Below are positions 8,114 to 17,200 of a DNA stretch of 47,877 bases, one piece after another. The translations under genes were made by a program, and so were the position numbers. The stretch spans positions 1 through 47,877 of the forward strand of contig JAFIEB010000100.1 of assembly GCA_020832735.1 (NCBI GenBank). The letters run 5' to 3'. The notes beneath the pieces are model-generated. The model did not search any database and was not told the origin of the DNA. It worked only from the letters and a program-made list of their open reading frames with translations. This DNA is from Oceanicaulis sp. Its GTDB lineage: Bacteria; Pseudomonadota; Alphaproteobacteria; Caulobacterales; Maricaulaceae. Position 1 is the stretch's first letter. Every line of letters starts with the position of its first letter.

Positions 8114-10021
8114 TTACTCCGCCGCCACCTTCAGCGTTTCGCGCTGGGGGCTCCAGCTGGTGTGGCGCAGGGCGCGGCCAAGGGTCTGACGGCCCGCAGC
8201 ATCGGTGAAACGCTCGCCGTCCCAGACCTCGACGCCGCTGACAAGCACCGATCGCACCACGCCGTCGGAGCGGTTGACCATCTGTTCGTGCTCGTAATCC
8301 TCGCGCCAGATGAAGCGCGAGCAGGCCTCCGAATCGTACGCGCGCAGCGCGTCTGGATCGATCACGGTGAGGTCGGCCTGGTCGCCTATCTCCATCGTGC
8401 CGGCGTCCACCCCGATGAACTCGGCCGGTTCGCGCGTCAGCCGGCGCACCTGGCTGGCGACCCGCTCCAGACCTTCGCTCTGGGCGATCTGCAGGCAGCG
8501 CAGATTGCCGTCATAGAACGCCATATTGGTCAGATGCGCGCCTGAATCATTGAACCCGGGCAGGATTTGCGGGTGGTTGATCAGGGCGCGCACGATCTCG
8601 GGATCGCGATTGGCCGAGACCGTCCACCAGCGCAGAGAGAGATCATATTCGCGCAGGAGATGGAGCATGAAGCCCGGCTCCTCGGCGGCCCCCTCTGGCA
8701 TCGCCTCGAAGGCGGCGCGCTCGTCGGGCGTGCGCGCAAGCGACGGGTCGTTGCGCCAGGCCTGATAGCGGCCATGGACCTGGGCGAAGGTCTCCCCGGT
8801 CCAGATATCCGGCCCGCCCGAATGGAACACCATCTCGTTGAAATCGCGGTCGAACGCCAGGGTCTCCATCTTCAGGATGCGTTTGAGGCGCGCCAGTCCG
8901 AAACCGGTCTTGCCGGTCATCCACATTCTTGAAAACCGCGCCTGGAAGGCCGGATCGTCAAGCAGCGCGCGCCGGCCGGCGGCGTCTTCGAGATCCAGCT
9001 CATTGAGCTCGCGCAGGACCGGGATCTCCTCAGCCAGCGGATTGATCGGGCCGTCCCAGAACACCTTGAAGGGCGCGGCCAGCGCCTGGAAGCGGAACCG
9101 GCCGGCGAACAGCGGTGAATTGAACAGCGCGGTGAGCAAAAGCGCGAGGCGGCGCAGGGACTTGTTCGCGGCCACGTCGAGCGCCGCCACTGCGGTCACT
9201 TTGAGCGGCTTGCCGTGCAGGCGCCCGGAGGTGAGCGCGAAATTGCGGGCCACCGCCAGCGGGCTGTCCTTGGGCGGGGTGGCCTGCCACAGACGGTCAT
9301 GGCGGCGCAGGACGTTGGTGAGGCGCTTGAGTTCGCGGTACTGGCCGAACTGGGAGGGGATTTTCACCCGCCGGTTGGGATCCTCGGACAGGAAGTGGAA
9401 GGGCAGCGCGTCGGTGGAGAAGCCCGGATAGCCCTCGGTCATCGCCTTTTCCAGCAAGGATTCCATCTGGTTGAGGTCGTCCTCGTCGGCCTTTCGGGTG
9501 ACCGCGCCGTTCAGGCCCATCACCTCGATGCGCAGCATGGAGTGGGGGATCATCGGGATGACATTGCAGCCCAGCGGCAATTCATCGAGATGGGCGTAAT
9601 AGCCCGCAGAGCTGGTCCAGGCGGCCTTGTCGGCCACCTTGCGCAGGACCGGTTTGGGCATGTTCTCCACCCGCGCGAAGCAATCCACCAGCGGGTCTTC
9701 GCCATTGCGCCGCTGATTGCCGTAGGCCAGCCCGATCGAGCAATTGCTCATCAAAACCGTGGTGGTGCCGTGACGCACGGCCTCTTCCAAAGCCGGGTCG
9801 AACTCCACTTCCAGATCGAGATGGGTGTGGATGTCCAATAGCCCCGGCATGACCCAAAGCCCTTGCGCATCAATGATTTGATCAGATCTGGAGCGGTCAA
9901 GCCCGGCGCCGCGCGCGGCCACGCGGCCCGCCCGTATGGCGACGTCCTCGACAACCGGGGCGCCGCCTGCGCCGTCAATGACCAGCCCACCCGCGATGAT
10001 GCAGTCATAGCGCTCGCTCAT
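8114..10021 (-). CDS. Amidohydrolase family protein (D-aminoacylase-like)
   Basis: A 635-residue metal-dependent hydrolase of the amidohydrolase superfamily, closest in look to N-acyl-D-amino-acid deacylases. The N-terminal beta-sandwich begins MSERYDCIIAGG. The first metal ligands are the HTH of IHTHLD at His65/His67. The late catalytic aspartate is in NDSGAH at Asp492. The C-terminal strand (ADLTVIDPDAL) closes the sandwich. The start was placed at ATG 10021 because a near-perfect AGGAGGT site lies just before it; a frame extension upstream to 10138 overlaps the preceding hydrolase gene and is not protein-like. It lies 31 bases after that hydrolase and is probably in its operon. Expected to be cytosolic, as no signal peptide is present. 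The real substrate is unknown. Confidence 0.85.
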   Translation of the reverse strand: MSERYDCIIAGGLVIDGAGGAPVVEDVAIRAGRVAARGAGLDRSRSDQIIDAQGLWVMPGLLDIHTHLDLEVEFDPALEEAVRHGTTTVLMSNCSIGLAYGNQRRNGEDPLVDCFARVENMPKPVLRKVADKAAWTSSAGYYAHLDELPLGCNVIPMIPHSMLRIEVMGLNGAVTRKADEDDLNQMESLLEKAMTEGYPGFSTDALPFHFLSEDPNRRVKIPSQFGQYRELKRLTNVLRRHDRLWQATPPKDSPLAVARNFALTSGRLHGKPLKVTAVAALDVAANKSLRRLALLLTALFNSPLFAGRFRFQALAAPFKVFWDGPINPLAEEIPVLRELNELDLEDAAGRRALLDDPAFQARFSRMWMTGKTGFGLARLKRILKMETLAFDRDFNEMVFHSGGPDIWTGETFAQVHGRYQAWRNDPSLARTPDERAAFEAMPEGAAEEPGFMLHLLREYDLSLRWWTVSANRDPEIVRALINHPQILPGFNDSGAHLTNMAFYDGNLRCLQIAQSEGLERVASQVRRLTREPAEFIGVDAGTMEIGDQADLTVIDPDALRAYDSEACSRFIWREDYEHEQMVNRSDGVVRSVLVSGVEVWDGERFTDAAGRQTLGRALRHTSWSPQRETLKVAAE

Positions 10022-10052
10022 GGCGCACCTCCTCCCGTGACGGCCCTTGTGA

Positions 10053-10988
10053 TCAGGCCTTGGCGATACCCGACTGGAATTCCAGGAAGGCGTCAAGCAC
10101 CTCTCCGGGCGCTTCGAGCTGCGGGTAATGGCCCACATGGGGTATCAGCACCGTGTCCGGATTGGGCACAAGCGACTGATAATGCTCAACCATATGGGCG
10201 CCGGAGACCGGGTCCAGCGCGCCGTCAATGACGCGCAGCGGGATGGGCGAATGGACCAGCGCCCCGACCCAGCGCTCGCGCGTGGCGCGGCGCTCGGAGA
10301 TATAGCCGATCAGCTTGTGGCCGATGCGCGGCATGCCGCCGCCATGTGTGGCCAGCGTCCAGAACCCGTCCATGGTCTCTTTCGTGGGCCGCGTGTCCGG
10401 ACCGAACACCTCGCAAAGCCCTGTTTCGAAACGCTTTCTGGTCATCATCCGGCTGAGCAGCGGACCCAGCGGCGAGTGCAGCAGGCGCTGGGTGAAGGTG
10501 GCGCGGTGCTGCTCGGGAAACAGGCCGCCATTGAGAAAACAGATGGATGACAGCTCCAGCCCCGCCGCCCCGCTGGTGCGCCGGGCGATGAAACGGGCCA
10601 GCAATTCCTGCGCGACCGTGTCGCCATAATCATGGGCCAGGATGTGGCAGGCGCTCACCCCCAGCCGGTCCAGCCAGGTTTCGTGCAGATCCGCCTGGTC
10701 CATGATCGAGTAGGCGTAATCAGCCGGCTTGGCCGAAAAACCGAACCCGATCATATCGATAGCCGCCACGCGGTAGCGCTCGCACAGCGCCTCCCACTGA
10801 TGCGCCCAGTCCCAGCTGGCGGTCGGGAAGCCGTGAATCAGGATCAGGACGGGGCGGGACTCGTCGCTCCAGTCGCCGCCGGTGCGCTGGAAAATCTCAT
10901 GGCCGCGATAGCCGAACACCGACCCGCCCGCACGCCACTCTTCGAGGGATAGAGGCGGCGCCTGGCCGGGGGATAAGGAAGGGGACAT
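10053..10988 (-). CDS. Alpha/beta hydrolase, MEST/haloalkane-dehalogenase-like
   Basis: A 311-residue alpha/beta-hydrolase. The oxyanion motif is HGFP at His52, and the nucleophile elbow reads AHDYGD. Asp120 would be the nucleophile, as in haloalkane dehalogenases and epoxide hydrolases, rather than a serine. The C-terminal GHYPQLEAP supplies the catalytic histidine. The overall pattern (WDWAHQWEAL, DMIGFGFSAKP, HDYGDTVAQELL) matches the MEST-like branch. Start ATG 10988 has a GAAGGCGA site; the frame extends upstream to 11051 but that part crosses the promoter-like region. Its partner is the amidohydrolase 31 bases downstream. The two may act in turn on an acylated or xenobiotic compound, which is inference. 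Confidence 0.8.
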   Translation of the reverse strand: MSPSLSPGQAPPLSLEEWRAGGSVFGYRGHEIFQRTGGDWSDESRPVLILIHGFPTASWDWAHQWEALCERYRVAAIDMIGFGFSAKPADYAYSIMDQADLHETWLDRLGVSACHILAHDYGDTVAQELLARFIARRTSGAAGLELSSICFLNGGLFPEQHRATFTQRLLHSPLGPLLSRMMTRKRFETGLCEVFGPDTRPTKETMDGFWTLATHGGGMPRIGHKLIGYISERRATRERWVGALVHSPIPLRVIDGALDPVSGAHMVEHYQSLVPNPDTVLIPHVGHYPQLEAPGEVLDAFLEFQSGIAKA

Positions 10989-11013
10989 GGGCTCGCCTTC
11001 TTGTTTGGCCGCA

Positions 11014-11082
11014 CGGTGTAAACGCCCGGTCACACGGTGAAAACACCACATTATATGTCAAAAAAGCCGGTCTATCTGTCAA
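11014..11082 (-). promoter_or_regulatory. Repeat-rich promoter/operator region of the hydrolase operon
   Basis: Upstream of the hydrolase start, the minus strand carries TTGACA (11077-11082) and a consensus TATAAT (11050-11055). The spacer is 21 bases, longer than usual. A second TTGACA (11056-11061) directly precedes the TATAAT. Downstream lie a small hairpin palindrome GGTGAAAACACC (plus strand, 11035-11046) and the direct repeat ACGGTG(T/A)AAAC. This is unusually AT-rich for the region and looks like a regulated promoter, possibly of the TetR type. The factor is unknown. Confidence 0.4.
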
Positions 11083-11139
11083 AACCGTCCGGTTTCCGAG
11101 AGCTGCGCCGTCTGGGCCGGGATTCGCCCCCGGCGCCCC

Positions 11140-11895
11140 CTAGCGGACGTAGCTCGCGCCGTTCACATCGAACGTGGCGCCCGTCGCCGAGGCGCAGGCG
11201 CCCGACAAGAGGAAAGCCGCCAGCGCGCCGATCTCTTCGGGCGCCGCCATGCGTCCCAGCGGCACATCGGCTTCCGCCTTCGCCCGCGCATCCGCGTCCT
11301 GGGGCGCCATGTCGGTGTCGATCCAGCCCGGCGCGATGGCGTAGGCGAGCAACCCCTGTGCGGCGTGCGCGCGCGCCAGCGTCTTGATGAGGGCGATCAG
11401 CCCGGCCTTGGAGGCGGCGTAGGCGGGATGGTCCGCATCATCGCCGCGATGGGCCGCGCGCGAGGCGATGGCCACCAGCGATCCCCCCGAACCGGCCAGC
11501 CAGGCCCGGGCGGCCAGGCGCGCGAGATCGGCGCAGGATGTCAGATTGACCTGCAGCGTGCGCGCCCAGTTGGCGCGCCAGTCCGCCTCATCCGACGCGA
11601 TCCCGGCGGCATCGAATATGCCGTGATTGAGCACCAGCCCGTCCGGCGCCCGTCCGCCCGCGAGCACCGCCCCGTCCCAGAGCGCCTGCGCCGCGCCGGG
11701 CCGGGAGAGATCGCTTTCCACCAGGCCTGCGCAGCGCGGACCCAGCGCGTTGGCCACGGCCTCGGCGCGCGCCCGGTTGCTGGCGCAATGGATCAGCACA
11801 TCCCCGCCCGCATCCGCGCAGGCCCGCGCGATGGCGGCCCCGGGGGCGCGCGAGGCGCCGGTGACCAAAATCAACCGGCCGGTCAGATCGGGCAT
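11140..11895 (-). CDS. SDR family NAD(P)-dependent oxidoreductase
   Basis: A 251-residue classical short-chain dehydrogenase/reductase. The cofactor motif TGASRAPG is at 12-19, NHG at 90-92, and the catalytic set is Ser145, Tyr159 and Lys163 (YAASK). The C-terminal PGWIDTDM and GATFDVNG segments are typical of 3-oxoacyl-ACP-reductase-like SDRs, and the LGRMAAPEEIGALAAFL helix is standard. The gene starts 4 bases after the purA stop, so it is co-transcribed with purA, although no metabolic link is obvious. The substrate cannot be assigned. Confidence 0.88.
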   Translation of the reverse strand: MPDLTGRLILVTGASRAPGAAIARACADAGGDVLIHCASNRARAEAVANALGPRCAGLVESDLSRPGAAQALWDGAVLAGGRAPDGLVLNHGIFDAAGIASDEADWRANWARTLQVNLTSCADLARLAARAWLAGSGGSLVAIASRAAHRGDDADHPAYAASKAGLIALIKTLARAHAAQGLLAYAIAPGWIDTDMAPQDADARAKAEADVPLGRMAAPEEIGALAAFLLSGACASATGATFDVNGASYVR

Positions 11896-11899
11896 GGCC

Positions 11900-13189
<1,290 letters not shown>

Positions 13190-13264
13190 GGGGATGCTCC
13201 GCTAACGGTGTGAAACCGTGGCGAGGCTTAGACCCTCGCTGCGTTGCGGGCAAGGCATGAGGCT

Positions 13265-13313
13265 GGAGCGCAATCCGAAAAGTGGGAACCGGTTTTCGGA
13301 TAAATTGCGCTCC
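13265..13313. repeat. Dispersed palindromic repeat (GGGAACCGGTTTTC type)
   Basis: An inverted repeat with arms GGAGCGCAAT and ATTGCGCTCC surrounding CCGAAAA...TTTTCGG with the core GGGAACCGG. The same architecture and core occur at 41132-41182. Elements of this look are abundant between genes in many alphaproteobacteria. It lies between the convergently placed 3' end of msrA and the 5' region of purA. Confidence 0.8.
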
Positions 13314-13327
13314 GGATTATCGAGCCC

Positions 13328-13365
13328 GAGCGTCCGGCCTGACGCAGTCAGGCCGGATAACGCTC
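13328..13365. repeat. Second palindrome next to the msrA stop
   Basis: A nested inverted repeat: outer arms GAGCG and CGCTC, inner arms CCGGCCTGA and TCAGGCCGG around CGCAG. It begins right at the msrA stop codon and lies 14 bases from the preceding palindrome. It could act as a stem-loop 3' end for the msrA transcript, although no T-run follows. Confidence 0.65.
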
Positions 13366-13991
13366 TAGCTGCCCCAAATCTGGCGCAGCCGCTGGTCGCG
13401 CCGGCAGCCAAAGCGGTAGCGCTGATAGCGGATCGGGTTGTTGACCGCATAGTCCTGATGCTCGGCGCCCGCCGGCCAGAAGGTGTCGAACTCGGCGATG
13501 CGCACAGCGATGTCGCGCCCGAAACGCTCGGCCATGGCGGTTTTGGAGGCTTCAGCCAGCGCGCGCTGGTCGTCATCCACCGGGAAGATGGCCGGGGCGT
13601 AGGCCGCGCCGCGGTCGCAGAACTGGCCGTCGCCGTCGAACGGATCCACATTGCGCCAGTAATGATCGAGCAGCGCGCTGAAACTGACCACCGCCGGGTC
13701 ATAGATGATGCGCGCGCTCTCCACATGGCCGGTGCGCCCGCGCACCACGTCGTAATAGCCAGGGTTCGCTTCCGATCCGCCGGCGAAACCCGACACCACC
13801 GCCACCACGCCCGGCAGGGGCTCGAAATCAGCCTCGGTGCACCAGAAACAGCCCGACGCGAACACGGCGTGGGCAAGACCATCAGGCAGATCCGCGCCAT
13901 CAGCCGGGGCCGGGCGGACATAATCATCCGCGCAAGCGGCGGCTGTGAGCATGAGGGCGGCGACAAGGGCAAGGCCGAGACGGGCGATCAT
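13365..13991 (-). CDS. msrA: Exported peptide methionine sulfoxide reductase A
   Basis: Reduces S-epimers of methionine sulfoxide in oxidised proteins. Start ATG 13991 follows an AGGAG site and gives a 208-residue protein; the longer upstream frame is not protein-like. A signal peptide (residues 1 to about 21, ending TAAACA) sends it to the periplasm, and processing as a lipoprotein at Cys20 is possible but the box is weak. The catalytic motif is GCFWC at 47-51 with Cys48 as the attacking residue, followed by VSGFAGG, GHVESARIIYDP and HQDYAVNNP, all MsrA hallmarks. The location suggests repair of envelope proteins. The upstream gap carries paired 10-base repeats. Confidence 0.93.
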   Translation of the reverse strand: MIARLGLALVAALMLTAAACADDYVRPAPADGADLPDGLAHAVFASGCFWCTEADFEPLPGVVAVVSGFAGGSEANPGYYDVVRGRTGHVESARIIYDPAVVSFSALLDHYWRNVDPFDGDGQFCDRGAAYAPAIFPVDDDQRALAEASKTAMAERFGRDIAVRIAEFDTFWPAGAEHQDYAVNNPIRYQRYRFGCRRDQRLRQIWGS

Positions 13992-14115
13992 GGGGCGGGC
14001 TCCTGTTTCAGGGCGATGTCTGAACTTCAATGTGGCCCAATACCGCCCGGCGCCAAGGCGGGCCCCAGTCACCTTTGCGTGTGAGGGTGTGAGGCCGGAT
14101 GGCGGACCCGCGTGT

Positions 14116-14216
14116 GAAGCGGCCATGGAAGCGGCCAAAATCGGGAATGCAAACGGGCCAGGCCTTTGGCGCGTTTATTGTTTCATGAGCTCCAGAAGCG
14201 GCCAAACAAGTGGCCA
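14116..14216. repeat. Paired GAAGCGGCCA repeats upstream of msrA
   Basis: GAAGCGGCCA occurs exactly at 14116, 14128 and 14195, with a near copy CAAGTGGCCA at 14207. The copies form two pairs, each with a 12-base step, lying between the gltB stop and the msrA start. They may be regulator half-sites. No coding sequence is convincing here. Confidence 0.5.
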
Positions 14217-14236
14217 AGATTCAGCGCCGCTGCCCC

Positions 14237-17200
14237 TCAAGCCCGCTTGGCGCCCGCCTCGATCTTTGCCGGCTCGAACGGAACCACGTGGCGGAACTCC
14301 GGCCTGCGGGCCTCCCAGTCATTGAGGATGGCGGCGGCGTGGAGGGAGCCGGTGGCGGCGTAGTGGGCTTCGATGAGGGCGCGGCAGCGCGCTTCGGCCT
14401 CGCCCTTGAGCTCGGCCAGGAACACGGTTTCGCCATTGAGGCGCGGCTCCAGGCGTCCGTCCTCGTCCAGCACGAAGGCCTCGCCCCCGGTCATGCCAGC
14501 GGCGAAATTATCGCCCACCTTGCCCAGGATCACCGCCACGCCGCCGGTCATGTATTCGCAGCCATTGGCGCCGCAGCCCTCGACCACCACGGTCGCGCCC
14601 GAGTTCCGCACGGCGAAGCGCTGACCGGCGCCGCCCGCGGCGAACAGGCGCCCTGACGTGGCGCCGTAGAGCACGGTGTTGCCGATGATCACATCGCCCG
14701 CGCCGTGACGGCGTGCGCCGCCATAGGGGCGCACGGCGATGGTCGCGCCGGACAGGCCCTTGCCGACATAGTCGTTGGCGTCGCCTTCCAGCTCGATGCG
14801 CAGGCCCCTGGCGGCGAAGGCGCCCAGCGACTGGCCCGCCGATCCGGCCAGGCGCAGGGTCAGCTGGCCGTCCTCCAGCCCGTCCGGGCCGAAGGCGCGC
14901 ACGATGGCCGACGACACCCGCGCGCCCACGGCGCGGTCGGTGTTTTTCACGTCATAGACCAGCTGCATCTTCTCGCGCCGGGTGAAGACCGGGGCGGCGT
15001 CTTTCAGGATCTGCTCGTCCAGGCTCGGCGCCACGGCGTTGCGCTGGGTGCGGGTGGAGCGCGGCGGGCGGGCCTGCGGGTCGACGCGCACGAGGAGCGG
15101 GTTGAGGTCGAGATCATCAAGATGATCGGCGCCCCGGCTCACCTGGTCCAGCAGGTCGGCGCGTCCGATCACATCTTCCAGACGCTCGGCGCCCAGCTTG
15201 GCCAGTATCTCGCGCGTGTCGCGGGCGATGAAGGTCATGAGATTGACCACGTGGTCGGCGAGCCCCGTGAAGCGCTTCCTGAGGTCATCGTCCTGGGTGC
15301 AGATGCCCACCGGGCAGGTGTTGGAATGGCACTGGCGCACCATGAGGCAGCCCAGCGCGATCAGGCTGGTGGTGCCGATGCCAAACTCCTCCGCGCCCAG
15401 CATGGCGGTGATCACCACATCACGCCCGGTGCGGATGCCGCCATCGGCGCGCAGCGTCACCCGCTCGCGCAGACCGTTGAGCGACAGCACCTGATGGGCT
15501 TCGGACAGGCCGAGCTCCAGCGGCGCGCCGGCGAATTTGATCGAGGTCTGGGGGCTGGCGCCCGTGCCGCCCACATTGCCCGAAATCAGGATCACGTCGG
15601 CATGGGCCTTGGCGACGCCCGCGGCCACGGCGCCGACACCGGCGGCGGCCACCAGCTTCACGCAGACGCGCGCCTCGGGATTGATTTGCTTCAGGTCATA
15701 GATGAGCTGGGCCAGATCCTCGATGGAGTAGATGTCGTGGTGCGGCGGCGGGCTGATCAGCGTGGTGCCCGGCGTCGCGTGGCGCAGGCGCGCGATCATC
15801 TCGGTCACCTTGAAGCCGGGCAGCTGGCCGCCCTCGCCGGGCTTGGCGCCCTGGGCGATCTTGATCTCGATCTCGCGGCACTGGTTGAGATATTCCGCCG
15901 TCACGCCAAAGCGGCCCGAGGCCACCTGCTTGACGGCCGAATTCATGTTGTCGCCATTGGCCATGGGCGTATAGCGCGAGCGGTCCTCGCCGCCCTCGCC
16001 CGACACCGACTTGGCGCCGATCCGGTTCATGGCGACGTTGAGGGCGCCATGGGCTTCGGGCGACAGGGCGCCGAGACTCATGCCCGGCGTGACGAAACGC
16101 TGGCGGATTTCGTTGACGCTTTCACAGCGCGACAAGTCGAGGGGCGGCCCCAGCGGGCGCGGCTCCAGCAGATCACGCAGCTGGATCGGGTCGGCGTCGC
16201 GGGTCTGCAAGGCGACATAGTCGCGGAAGGCCGCATAATCCTCATTGCGCACGGCGGTCTGGAGAGCGGTCACCGACCGGGCTTCGACCGCATGCACCTC
16301 GCCCGAAGCGCGCTGGCGGTAGAAGCCGCCCACGGGCAGGCGCACCGCGCCGTCATCGCGCCAGGCCCAGGCGTGCAGCTCGGCGAGCTTTTGCTCCAGG
16401 CCCGCCAGGCCGATGCCGGAAATGCGGCTGGTCACCCCGCCCAGATACTCCATCGCCACCGCGCGCGAGAGGCCGAGCACCTCGAAATTGCACCCGCCGC
16501 GATAGGAGGAGACCACCGAAATGCCCATCTTGGACATGATTTTCAGAAGGCCCGCATCAAACGCGGCCTTCATGTTCAGCGCCTTCTGCTCCAGCGTCAT
16601 GGATGCAAGCCCGCGCTGGCTGCGCGCGGCGACCGTTTCAAAGGCGATATACGGGTTCACGGTCGTCGCTCCGAGCCCGATCAGGACGGCCAGGCCATGG
16701 GCGTCGGCCACGTCGGCGGCGCGCACATTGAGCGAGCAATAGGTGCGAAGCCCCTTGCGGGTGAGGTGCGTGTGCGCCGCCCCGACGGCCAGCGCCATGG
16801 GGACCGAGCAGCGCTCCGCCCCCTGCGCCTCATCGGTGAGCACCAGATGCTCGGCCCCGCCGCGCACGGCTTCTTCGGCGTCAGAGCGGATGCGGTCCAG
16901 GGCGCGCATCAGCCCGCCTCCGGCGCCGGTGGCCTCTTCGGCGGGGAAGGTGGCGTCAACTTCCGCCACGCGCTCGCCCAGCACGGCGCGCAGGCGCGCA
17001 TACATGCCATTGGTCAGCACCGGCGAATCCAGCACGAACACATTGGTCTGGGCTTCGTCGGTGGCCAGAATGTTGCCCAGGTTCTTGAACCGGGTCTTCA
17101 GGCTCATCACCCGGCCCTCGCGCAAGGGATCGATGGGCGGGTTGGTGACCTGCGAGAAATTCTGCCGGAAATAGTGGTAGACGGGCCGGTAGCGGTTCGA

